Shown piece by piece: positions 47,358 to 58,448 of a stretch of 64,000 nucleotides of DNA (position 1 is its first letter; each line of letters starts with the position of its first letter). Under the pieces are notes generated by a model, which was given only the letters and a program-made list of their open reading frames with translations, was not told where the DNA came from and searched no databases. Source of the stretch: Parietaria judaica (taxonomy: Eukaryota > Streptophyta > Magnoliopsida > Rosales > Urticaceae); contig OX940865.1 in the NCBI GenBank assembly GCA_954871525.1, forward strand, positions 25,280,420-25,344,419. Direction: 5' to 3'. A program made the translations under genes and the position numbers.

Positions 47358-47794
47358 CTAAGCTTCAGATGAAAAAGATCCTGATACTGAGTACATATTG
47401 TAGCCACCAGTGCTTGCGTCAAGAGTCGAAGGCTCCAAAATACTAACACGGCCTGACAAAAGAAAAAAAATACATATCCAACGCATACTCGTCCAAATTA
47501 ATACAACAGTCTCGGTCTAATTCCAACATTAATGAAAATGATAAAAGCAATCAACTTAAATACGAATTCTTGGTCAAAATAGAAAAGCAAGAAAGAATTG
47601 AAAGCAAGAACAAAGTAATAGAAAAAACCAAATCAAAATTTTGTCGAAGAAATAATAAGACCACAATTAACTCGATAAGAAAAAGTACGTAGCAAAGACT
47701 AAAAGCCCCGACGCTGAAGTATTTTGACTTTGCACGCCCTAGCACGATGTTCTCGGCGCTCGTTGCTGGTTGCTGGAGCGATGGAGAGAGACAT
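47358..47794 (-). CDS. Possible small two-exon gene, unknown
   Basis: Minus strand. Exon A begins with an ATG at 47794 (MSLSIAPATSNERREH...). Exon B at 47452-47358 follows a good acceptor (gtcag) and reads RVSILEPSTLDASTGGYNMY then SVSGSFSSEA and TAG. A donor at gcgtc after CAGC would join them in phase, but it is weak. No family recognised. This may be part of a longer or decayed gene. Confidence 0.3.
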
Positions 47795-47799
47795 AGTCG

Positions 47800-48700
47800 G
47801 AAATAGTGGGAGCGAGAAGAAGCCGAATCAGTTGAAATCTTATTGGAATCTTTGTTTGTATATAGATGGAAGATATTTTTATCATAATTTATATATAAAA
47901 TAACAACCGAAAGACATTGATATTATTCAACTTTATTGCCTTAAAAACAAAACCCTTGATATACCTACAATTACTTCTATTCAAAAGAATTGAGAAGGGT
48001 AAACGTAAAATAGAATATTATTATTAGCCTATTAAATTTTAATGTTGTTAAAGTGTATAAATCGGAAAGCTTTTGGTATACCTCTCCTTCTGATCAAAAC
48101 ATTAGTCAGTGTATCAATAAAAGCACACATTATTAGCTTATTAAACCATGCAATTAAGTGTACTATTAAATTATCATGCAATTAAGTGTAATAAAAAATA
48201 GGTAACATATAAAGCTGATTGTTTTTAACCAAACCAACGAATGATTTTTTAGTCATATATTTGTTAAATTTCATTTATTGTTTGATGTAGTGGATGAATG
48301 ATAGAGAGATTTTTGAATAAAAATAAATCTAAAATAGTGAAATTTTAGAATTGTAGGATTTTCCATTTCCAAGTTATATAAACAACCAATTTATTGTTGG
48401 TAGATTTTCCTTTTATATATATATAGATTAAATAAAAAATACCCTTTTTCATTAAATTCCGCATCTGGATTTAAAGTATGTTTCTTTTGCCTCACATGTC
48501 GATGAACGTGACAGGTTTCATGGAAGCTTGAGCTTTAGATAAGGTGTCGAGAGTTTCCTTCGCCATTTTCGGAGTGCCCACAAGCCCCATTACTTTCTCT
48601 CTCTAGATCTGAGAGCTTTAAGTTCCATTGAAGATCTTCAAATGGGTCTTCGAGTTTCGTTCGATTGAGAGAGAGGATTGGATTGTTCAGAGAGAGGGGC
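47800..48700. other. Intergenic and 5' flank of the epimerase gene
   Basis: AT-rich. A TATA-like ttatatatatatagatt lies near 48412-48428. The leader before 48703 is GA/CT-rich and includes a very short uORF (atggaagcttga near 48519). No other gene seen. Confidence 0.45.
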
Positions 48701-48702
48701 AA

Positions 48703-50957
48703 ATGGGTCATTCCGCAGCAGTCTGGGATCACAAAGCCGCCATTGAGGTCTCGAAGGACTGGAATGGGATCGATCAAATCGTGCTTCGAAGCCCGCAGGG
48801 AGCTTCAACGAGGGTAAATTAGTAATTTGCTTGTAGTTATTTTCCTTTTGTTCTTCGTTGAGATATTAATGTGCAGTGAATTGAAAGCAGTGAATTGAAT
48901 GCCAATTTTCGTGGAAGGACCCAGGAAATTCATAAAAATGATATATTATTAAATATTATAAAAAAATTGCATACCGGGCCCCTATAAAATATATTGGCGC
49001 CCCGCGTAAACATGTTCCGGTTCCGTCCCCGGGTTGAATTTATTTATTTATTTTGAATTTTGAATTTTTGGTGAATTTAGGTGAGTTTGCACGGTGGACA
49101 GGTAACTTCATGGAGGAATGAGCGTGGTGAAGAACTTCTCTTCACTACTAGTAAGGTATGAATTATGAAACAAATGTGTTCTTGATTTTATTTCTTATTT
49201 CAAACTATTATAATATTTGTTTGACTGTGATTTTGTGTTAATTTTATAGAAAATGTATTGGGAAATTTAGTATAAATCACTCATTTTGCAAAGATATTCC
49301 CAATAAAAGGAGATATTGGATCGTGACCGGTACGGGTATCGATTGGACTTTTCGGATTAGGGCTTTTTATACAATTGACATTTTTAGGGTTGATTTAAAG
49401 CCTTGGTATCGTTTAATTTCGCTCTCGCCCTCTCAACCGTTGTTCCACTAAAAATTCAAGTGCCAATTCTTCAAATGTAGGCAATTTTCAAGGCCCCAAA
49501 AGCAATTCGAGGAGGGATAATCATCGGTTTTCCACAGGTATAATTTAGTAATTTTTCGTCATTCCATATATATATTTTTAGGTTTCGACAAAACTGATAA
49601 GATTTTTCGTTCGCATTTGAAGTTTGGAAACGGCGGGTCTATAGAACAACACGGATTTGCGAAGAACAAGATCTGGCAAATCGAAGATGATGCTCCGCCT
49701 CTGAATCCCAATGATTCGAACGGGAAATCTTACGTTGATCTTCTGCTCAAACCGACTGAGGAGGATCTCAAGTGCTGGCCTCACAGGTATTTAGCATCAT
49801 AATTTTTTATTTTATTTTTATTAGCATTTTGTGTCTTGTGATACTAAAAATAATGTTTTTGCCTTTTCTCCCAGTTTTGAGTTCCGTCTCAGGGTTTCTC
49901 TCGCAAGCGACGGAGATTTAACAATGATATCGCGTATTAGGAATGTCAATGGAAAGCCATTCAGTTTTTCATTTGCGTATCACACGTATTTCTCGGTGTC
50001 TGATATAAGGTATTTCCATCTATCCGCGTCATACTTGTGATTGTTTTCGTATTTAGATTCTGAATTGTTTATAATTTACATGCAAAAGCGAAGTGAGGAT
50101 CGAAGGGCTTGAGACGCTCGACTACCTAGACAACCTCTGCCAAAGAGAACGCTTTACCGAGCAAGGAAACGCCATAACGTTCGAATCTGAGGTAAATCAA
50201 TTCGTGTTTTGCCCGTAACTTTTTTTTTGTTGGTGCGAACTCTTGAAATGAATTTTTTTATTTTAGGTGGATCGTGCTTATCTTAGTGCTCCGAGCGCCT
50301 TTGCAATCCTTGATCACGAGAAAAAGCGAACTTACGTCATCAGAAAGGAAGGACTTCCCGATGTTGGTAAGTGAAATTTTAATTATAGCTATTTGGGCTT
50401 CTTAGTATATGTCATTATTGTGGTAAAAGAGCTTTAGTACTATTTTTGGTTAAATCCCATAAGTCCCAATTTTTATTTTTTTGGCACAAATCCCCTAAAA
50501 TATAATTTTTTGTTGCGTACATACACCCGATTCCGTTTGGTTTTGATAATTTGAACAGAATCGACATCGTATGAATATTTTTATGGGTAATTTTCAGTTT
50601 CTTACCCTTATTCGTTTACCAATAGAATTTTTATATTACGAATTTAGAACTGTAGTAATTTTATTATTAATGTTTCAACAACAATTTGCATATGGTAAAT
50701 TTTCACACAAAATTCACAATTCTGTATCCTCTAAATACTTCTTATACTTGCGAAATTTGACAGTGGTCTGGAATCCATGGGATAAGAAATCAAAAGCCAT
50801 GGGAGACTTCGGAGACGAGGAATACAAACAGATGGTTTGTGTGGACGGAGCAGCGATCGCGAGGCCAATCACGCTCAAGCTCGGCGAGGAGTGGACGGGT
50901 CGCGTTCAGCTTAAGGTCGTGCCTTCGAGTTTTTGCAGTGAGCATCTCGGCCTATAG
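48703..50957 (+). CDS. Glucose-6-phosphate 1-epimerase (hexose-6-phosphate mutarotase)
   Basis: Eight in-phase GT-AG exons: 48703-48813, 49081-49155, 49481-49537, 49623-49786, 49875-50009, 50089-50191, 50267-50366, 50764-50957, giving 312 aa, the family's usual length. It interconverts alpha and beta anomers of glucose-6-phosphate (EC 5.1.3.15), probably in the cytosol, with a galactose-mutarotase beta-sandwich fold. Seen: VSLHGGQVTSWRNERGEELL, GSIEQHGFAKNKIW (first active-site His), FSFAYHTYFSVSDI (second His), VVWNPWDKKSKAM, ITLKLGEEWTGRV (C-terminal Glu) and SSFCSEHLGL. Oddity: the motif I remember as GGIPICFPQ reads GGIIIGFPQ. A short stretch of intron 7 stays open upstream of exon 8 but is not coding. 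It lies 1.4 kb from RRP41, convergent with it, as I recall for At3g61610/At3g61620. Confidence 0.93.
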
Positions 50958-52372
50958 AGAATCGAAATATAATAGGAAGTATTGATTTCAAAAATCCTCG
51001 GGTTTTCTTTCATTCTTTTGGAAAGTTGAACGAGTTCTTATGAAGTAATTAAATTGTAGTTGAGATAGAAACATTAGTGAAAATGGCAGTAATACATGTA
51101 GGTTGTCAAGCTTAAAGATTATGAACGTAATTATGTGTATGTATATATATGAATATCCATGGTGATGGAACAAATTCAAGCCTCGTATTTTAATGGCGAT
51201 CATTTCTATATATAAGTATTTATTTTCTTAAAATGTCAGTCTAAGACTTTTAAGTTATGGGAAGCCCTAAAACATACCATGTTTTGAGTAAACAAATTAG
51301 CACATTTTTAGTTGTCATAAAAAGATCATAGAATTAAACGACTTCTATTGCACCGGATACCATAAAAACTCCGGAAATTAAATGTCTTGGGGGATGAGCA
51401 ATAATAAGATGAATCAGTGACGTCCGCGGATATTCTCGCGTAATTAAAAAGTACAAAACGACCCTAATTGGAGTGGCGGAATGTCATATTAGACCGGTTC
51501 AAACGGAAGCTTTTTTTCTTCTAAAAACCGAGCACAAATATCTCATGCGGTATTCATATTGAATTATTACTCACCCAAAATGCCCACTCCATAGCACCGC
51601 TACCCGGTCGAGAGTAGCGGGGTTAAAGTTTTTATTTTTCTCTTCTATGAAATGAAATAAAAATGAATATTTACTAAGTGAAACATATTTTTCATAGAGT
51701 ACTTCCAAAAATGATTGAGTCAATTAAATGAATTCCATAATGCAAGTCTTCTTAAAATGTTGGAATCGACTAGCCTTTATTTTTAATGCAAGTTATTAAT
51801 ACATTCATCCAATTCCCACCGAAATGAAAATTTCTTTGACGCTTTCTCTATTCAGTTTTCCGAGCAATGTTTTCAAAAGGGTTCGAGCGTTTATTGATTT
51901 TCTCGAGTGGACGAGAGGTCTAAACAAAGGGTTTTTCTGAGCTATTTTGTCCGGGGGGCAACAAGCGATTTTAGAACTCAATCGAAACATCTTAAAGAAT
52001 TAGCGGAAGTAGTCCGCAGCTCAGCATTGATTAAAATACCACACCGCGTTTACCGTGTTCACCCTGGCAGTGTTTCAATCATTATCCATTTGCTTGGAAC
52101 CTCTTAGCCTCGAGACAAAAGAAAAATTAATTGTTCCAGCTTACCCTCGTTTATGGAGAACGAGAATTAGAGGTCTGCGCTAAATTGTATAATAAAAGAA
52201 ACATAGCGAGGCTTTGATGAATTCGCCAACTGTTTTACATGTCGTCGATTACAATGTCGATTAATCATTAAAAGACATTACCAAAAATGATTCCAATAAA
52301 CATTAGCTTCTGTTGTACAATGATTCATTGATAAAACAAGACCTCAAAGCAAATCGATATGCATTCCTTACC
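50958..52372. other. Convergent intergenic region of epimerase and RRP41
   Basis: Holds both 3' UTRs. Around 51800-52250 the sequence is less AT-rich and has open frames on both strands (for example 51907-52107 +), but none matches a family I know. Might be a decayed gene or retroelement fragment. Confidence 0.4.
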
Positions 52373-54289
52373 TTAACCACCCCGTCGATATTCCAATTGT
52401 TTCGTATTTTCGAGCAGTACCTGCCAGACAAAGCAGCGATTAAGAACCTTAAGATTATGTTTCTTATACTGAAGTCCCCAAGGTTCGGGAAACTGGTCTA
52501 TTACGTATGAATTAAAAAGTGTGATTATTACTTATTTTTCGTTCTTACTTCTCTCAATTCTTTGGCTATGGCCTTGCACCCTTCTGTTGCTAGTTGCATG
52601 ACGTTTTCGAAGATATCCAATGATAATTTAGCGTCCATCTGCGAGAAAGAAAAAAAAAAGCGAGCAGCATAGTTTAATGAGAACGAAAGGATTTACACGA
52701 TTTAAAAGAAAGAAGTTACAATTCCAATCAAACTAATATTTTTTCATAGTTTAGAAGGAAGATGTACCTGAAGAAGAGTAACCTTGTCCAACTTTGGAAG
52801 GATTCCGACCGTCACATCTGGGCCTCCAGCACTATCTTCTACGTAGTTTAAATCTGTCCAACAACGAAACGGACAATTTTTATTGAGTAACAGATAACAT
52901 ACCAAGAGGGACAAACACTAAAAAAATGTACTTGTTCAATCCTAAAACCGCTAAAAAAGATATTAGAGGGTTTTTTTTCTCTCTCATAAAAACGAATATT
53001 CCAATTATTCGGTTTCCAGTGAACCGGTTTTCACTGGACAAGTCAGTTTCGAGTATAATTATTTCACCCTATTATCACTGAAGTATTGGAAATTTTAAGG
53101 TAAAGTAAGCATAAAAGTACCGAGCAAAGCTTTGCCGTTAAGGTAGCCAGCACTGCAAGAAGTAACAAGATCTCGCATCGGAATCCCAGCATCTGCAAGA
53201 GCCAGACTCGCTGCATTTATACACGCCGATCTCGTTCCTGCGTATCAAAACCACAACCCAAGAAGAATCAAGCCCACATTTCCCCCAATCTCACAGCAAA
53301 TTTCTGAAGCATGTGAAATCAAAGAAGGCTTGTGAAGCTTATGAATTCCCATCTGCGACGAACTAAAAACCATTTACCTCCGTCTGCTTGCAGAACTTGT
53401 AGAAAAATATCGATCTACAGACAACAAGAAAGTGCGATTCAGATGATAATAATAACAGACGCCATTAATGCCGAAAAGAAAAGCTTAATAAGAACCTGAG
53501 ACCGTGGCATCAAATGGGTCATTATGGAAGCTTCCATAGTCTGTCTAATCACAAGAGAAATCTCCGTCGATCGCCTAATATCGAAAGACTCATTACCAAA
53601 ACATAACCAAACGAAAAATCGACTCAACACGAGCGACAAGAGACCGAATTTCCAAACCTGTCACCCTTCGGTTTCCTCATCCGATCCCCGGTACTGAAAT
53701 TCGCCATCCTGTACTCGCACCGAACCTGGAAACACCCAAACAAACACCACATTGAATTAGACATAACAATCACCAATCTGTATACGCAAAAGCGAGTAAA
53801 AAGAGTAGAGATTAACAACCAGAGCTTGGTCATTCAATTGCTGGCTTTTGTTTTGGACCTGAAAGAACAGAACGAGATCAATTCCATGGCAAATTTCAAG
53901 AAGAAAAAAAAAACTGCGAGAATCTGTATGATAATGGAAGCACCTCTCTGGGACCGTACACGGCGGCGATTACTTTGGTGTTTCCCATCTCGAACACAGC
54001 CGAACTGCAATCAACCCAAACGAAATCATTTTTGTTTCGATTCGAAATTGATATCGGAAGCAAACTAGCTAGCTAGGGTTTACTGATTGTGCTTACCCAT
54101 CGGCGTTGGCCACAGGCCCTAGCTCCGCTCGAATCTGCCTCAACTGGAGACGAAGACAACGAATACACAAACTCAGCAATATATATATACACATATACAT
54201 ATACATATCATATAGAGAGAGAGAGAGAGATAGACTTCGGTGGGACGGCGACCGTCTAGGCGGAGACCTTCGGGGCTGACAAACTCCAT
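52373..54289 (-). CDS. RRP41: Exosome core subunit RRP41
   Basis: Eleven exons, all GT-AG and in phase: 54289-54236, 54143-54097, 54004-53944, 53858-53820, 53725-53658, 53574-53496, 53414-53378, 53237-53121, 52853-52768, 52638-52549, 52420-52373. Total is 241 aa, which I recall as the length of Arabidopsis RRP41. It is an RNase PH-fold subunit of the nine-member exosome ring for 3'-5' RNA decay and rRNA processing, in nucleus and cytoplasm. Seen: [103 protein letters not shown] and the C-terminus [15 protein letters not shown]. The last exon is short and easy to miss: reading past the exon-10 donor gives a false stop at 52528. The ATG is 11 bases downstream of the palindrome aaaacgacgtcgtttt. 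Confidence 0.95.
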
Positions 54290-54300
54290 CGCCGGAGAAG

Positions 54301-54316
54301 AAAACGACGTCGTTTT
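54301..54316. promoter_or_regulatory. Perfect 16-bp ACGT palindrome in RRP41 leader
   Basis: aaaacgacgtcgtttt is self-complementary over 16 bases and sits just upstream of the RRP41 ATG. A 15-base copy occurs at 55017-55031, and the related aaaacgccgccgttt at 62763-62777 is in the NHL leader region. Confidence 0.5.
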
Positions 54317-57060
54317 GCAGAGGCAGCTTCGAAAAACCCTTAAAACCCTGAGACCCAGAAGTGAACGAAATGAATTTGTGTTTGCACGTATTATTATGAC
54401 ATAAAAACAAATGGGATGATTGCGGTAAAACTACCGACGTTAATTCAAAATGTACACCATAATCCAAGTTTTCAATTGCGCGGAAAAAATATATTTAAGG
54501 TTGTCCGCTATATATCTTGGTTGACTTTAAGTGTATGGGTCATATGAAAGTGTTAATATGAGAAAGTTCCAAAACGTCTAAAAATTAGTTGATTTGAGTT
54601 ACATTTGTCGTTACTTTATTTTTAATTGTAACGGAAATCCTATATTCATAGTAAGTTGTAATTATATTTATAGTAAGTTGTAAGTGTAATTTTTATTTTT
54701 ATATAAATTTATAAATATAATGCTTTATTATGAGTATGATTACTTATAGTGATAACTACGTAATTTTTGAACTTATATATAATTATTTTCCACTTTATCG
54801 TCGGTAGATCTATTGATACACGGCATGCCCGTAAAATTTCATCGATAAGTGCAACATGTGGCAATGCTTTTTTTTTTCTTCACTTTTTCGCTGATAAGCC
54901 CGTTACTCGTCGGCATGGCCGTGAAAGTTGGAGGTTGCACTTGCGGTTTTTCATCGGTATAGGTATTTGAAACCAAGAAATAAGATAGTAAACACTAAAC
55001 GGGGAGTGTTCGTCCCAAAACGACGTCGTTTCACAAACCTTCATCCCCAAAATCCTAGCATCCCAAGCCCTAGATTCCTTACAGCAAATCCTCCACATTT
55101 CAGCCAGGCAGTTCCTACGGTATACATACATGTGTGGGGTGTGTGTGTGTGTATAATGGAGTTGTAATAGCTAAAGCTTTGAGCAGGTTTCTCTTTCTCT
55201 CATTTATCTGTATGCATATGTATATATATATATGTATTTATGTATCATCAAGTGTATGTAACTATGTTATATAGAGTGTATGTGAGTTGGAAGTGATGGT
55301 AGATAATAGTAAAAGGTTTGAGCAGGAAGGTGGTGTGGAAATTGGGATTGAACTAGGAAATGAAATCAATGGTTATGGTGATGATGATGATGAAAGAAGA
55401 GAGCCCCAAGTCCTTGCTAGAGCTATGGCAATCGGCTTTCGCAATCTCTTCGACATAAATACGAGCAAATAAGTCTTTATTCGACTACGAGAATGAGGAT
55501 GAAATGACATAGACTCGTTTGCGATCGTTCGGGTTGAATCGAAAAGGCGCGGGTTTCATTCTAACATGGAAATGCGAATCCCGTCCCGACATTGTTGATT
55601 TCAGTTTCCCACTTCGGTTTCCGGCCACACTTGCTTGCTTCCTGCTTTGATCAACAACACTTTTCTGATCCTTCTCTGTTAGTAGGTTTTGCAGTTGGGT
55701 AAGAGTGCTCATTGTGAGTTTTATGACTTTATTTACACACATTTTGTGTTGCTTTAGGTGGTTATTTAGTTGTGACTCGACGGGACATCCTCGCTTGGTT
55801 ATCGGAGTTATTTGTCAATGTGAAATCATTTTCTTTAGCTCTAAACATATTGTGCTGACTTTGGTTCTGTGATCGTTTTTCTGATCTGTTCGACGTTCTG
55901 TTAGGATCGGGTCTTTTCCGAAAGGTTTACAATACTGTTAGTGGGGCCTGTTCGGATTGATTGATATCTACTAGTACTGCCCGTCTCAGTGTTATGATTT
56001 TCCGTTGCCAGCGACGATTGCTGCTGCTGCTGCTGCTTCCGATACTAGTGTTAGAATCAGAGAGGCGAGCCAAACGCGGGACACGACAACGGTCACAACA
56101 TGTTGTGTTGTCAAGTGCTTCAGAGATAGCTACTCCGTCCTGCCCTTCGTCTAAAGCGTCAGACAATCTGGAGACGGATCAGACGAAGATGGTTGTTTGT
56201 CTTTTGAGATGAACGTCACGCCTGCAGCTTCCGTGGACAAACCCCGAGGCAAAAGGAGAAAATTGTCCGACCACGGAAGAGATCCTGAAATGCATTGTAG
56301 AAAACTTAAGACTTGCAGGTCGAATAAAAACGTGAGTTCAATAAAAACTTAAGACTTGCATTGTAGAAAAAGCTTGATAAGTTGTTGATCTACATCTTTG
56401 CTTCAACACAAGAGTACAAGAGTTGAATCTTCAAAATTGATTTAAAAAAAGAAAAAAAGAAAAAGTGAGTTATGCCCGAAACAAGAAAAATGTGCATTTT
56501 GAATTAAAAGTTAGAATTTGATCATTTCTCTTTATTTTTTCGCGCTTGATAAATTAACCAAATTTAACTGATAACTTGACAAAAAAGAGAGAAAATCATA
56601 GATGACCCGCAAAATAGTAACGATTATGTGTATATACCTAGCAATACATCTAAATAAACAAAACAAAAAACCGATAAAAAAAAACTAGCAATTTATCGCG
56701 AGAACTTAATTATTAATTCATTAACTGTCTAGTGTCTACCTCACAACGTCATGACTCATAATACCAAAAACAAAACAAAAAAAAGATATACACTCTTGAG
56801 CAAACGAAGAGATCAGTTTAATGGCAAGATTTACGTACGTACCGATTATACTTTTTAGTATTATAGGTATTGGTAATTACATTTAGTTTATAGATAACAG
56901 GCTTGCAAATTAAGATTATGTGTGACAGGCTTGCAAATTAAGATTCATTGCACAAAAAATAGATAACTGAGTCTTAAAACATAAGAGGATAATTTTACTT
57001 AGAATCACTCCAACAAATGTCACTCCATATAAAGCAAATAACAAAAAATCTATAAATTAG
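54317..57060. other. Region with unassigned open frames, no confirmed gene
   Basis: Three frames deserve mention. 55287-55472 (+) encodes 61 aa, acidic, containing GNEINGYGDDDDERREPQ. 55485-55742 (-) encodes 85 aa with a basic, polar C-terminus (RMKPAPFRFNPNDRKRVYVI). 55961-56330 (+) has a codon-like stretch with an Ala run, then MNVTPAASVDKPRGKRRKLS in another frame, which looks like a broken nuclear-protein gene. None matches a family I can name. The rest is AT-rich. Short duplications occur at 56290-56370 (cttaagacttgca) and 56897-56950 (gacaggcttgcaaattaaga). Confidence 0.35.
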
Positions 57061-57068
57061 GATTCGCT

Positions 57069-57780
57069 TTAAACCATCCATACCGGCGTAGGACCGTCAA
57101 GATCAGCATCAAGCACATGGAAAATTTTGATCTTTTTATGCTTCAAACTATAGACTCCCATTTCATGGGAGCTGGGCCCGTAGTATTTGAAGTCAATCAT
57201 GTGTGTGAAGTAGATTGAATTTCCTTCATAACCTTCCGGAAGATCTCGAATTGACACCGCAACCGACTCGTTCCTTCCCAAGATCTCCCAAACTATCCAC
57301 CTCCACCCACCTCTCTCCGTGGCACAGACGAGACTTGTACACTTGGAACCCAACGGTTTTATACAAACGGTACATTGGATTTCCGGTTGGTTGCACAATA
57401 TTACTTATGTGGAGGCACCTCCGCACAAGCAAGAACTCTCCCATTGACTTGACCAAGTAATTGCGTTTGCGGTTAGGTCCCCACGGAAACTTCTTGGAGG
57501 GTTTAAACCCCGTCACCAGTGCGATGATGGGAGTTGCTCTGGTCTAATTCCCAGAACAACACCGAATCCATTTCATCTAGCGCAAACAAACGTTTTCCAC
57601 GAGCAATAATGTCGGAAAACCATTTAGAAACGTTAAGCATCACCCAAGACCCGCCCTTGTAGCACACGATGCGCGGCCTCGGGATGTGGAGAATGGCGTA
57701 GAGGACTATATTATTCAGCTCAATGCCGTTCTTCTTCTTTTCGGGCGGGAACCAAACAACCGTTTTCACAATGTCAACTT
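57069..57780 (-). pseudogene. F-box/DUF295-type protein, C-terminal pseudogene
   Basis: Minus strand. Piece 1: TVVWFPPEKKKNGIELNN, then VLYAILHIPRPRIVCYKGG and KRLFALDEMDSVLFWELD. After a frame change: GFKPSKKFPWGPNRKRNYLV, EFLLVRRCLH, ERWVEVDSLGDL. After a second change: NESVAVSIRDLPEGYEGNSI, YFTHMIDFKYYGP, MGVYSLKHKKI. The order (RxYLVes-GEaLLV, WveVdSLGD, NsIYFtdd) is that of plant DUF295/KIB1-type F-box proteins such as SKIP23. The N-terminal F-box is absent and at least two frameshifts are needed, so it is a pseudogene. Confidence 0.75.
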
Positions 57781-58250
57781 CAGTCGATATTTTATTCAGA
57801 AATTTGAATTTAACTAAATATAACTAAATCTTGGATAATTATGTCTATTATCCCGACATAATTATACATAATATCATTTAACCCAAGATTTCATTATCAA
57901 ATGAAAGTTCTATTATCAAAGTTTAAAACAGAGATGTTAATATCATTGCGGTAAAAGTATCTAAGACTATTTTAATGGATAATTGCTGTAAGAAGCCCAA
58001 AACTCATTCTAATGTGTACGACATAATCTAAAGCTTTTAATAGCAATTAGAAATTTAGAATACTTAATTTCAAAAAAAAAAAAAGTTGCATATTGAGTTG
58101 ACACAGTTTCTTACATAATAAATTAATAATGATAAATTGTTTCCTTCGTACTTTTTTGTATAGTAATTTATTTATGTTTCACATTATTTCATCATATTAA
58201 ATATATATCTATACATGTTTAAAAATCCAAAAAAAAAATCCCTTATATCT
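57781..58250. other. AT-rich intergenic DNA
   Basis: No gene. This is where the missing N-terminal F-box half of the DUF295 pseudogene would be expected, but no such sequence is recognisable. Confidence 0.5.
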
Positions 58251-58448
58251 TCATTTTTTTATGGAAAATAACAGTAGCTTCATATTAAATCGTGAGGACA
58301 AAAATCCTTTGATGTGTTTACAAGCCATTCTGGGCACCCAAAGCATGAGAAATCGGACGTTAAAAATAAAAGCTATTGTTTTTGCAACGACATGTGCCAC
58401 CTCGTTACATTCACTCGGGATCCAGTGACAATCACCGATCAATCCCAT
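58251..58448 (-). pseudogene. RNase H-like fragment of a non-LTR retroelement
   Basis: Minus-strand frame contains IGDCHWIPSECNEVAHVVAK. This resembles the end of the RNase H-like domain of plant LINE-type polyproteins (…VPRexNxvAHxLAK…). No reverse transcriptase is nearby and only ~65 codons remain, so this is a relic. Confidence 0.55.

Noticed and set aside
50571..50763. N-terminal extension of the last epimerase exon
   Set aside because: Open by chance in intron 7. The acceptor at 50763 restores phase with exon 7 and the family sequence.
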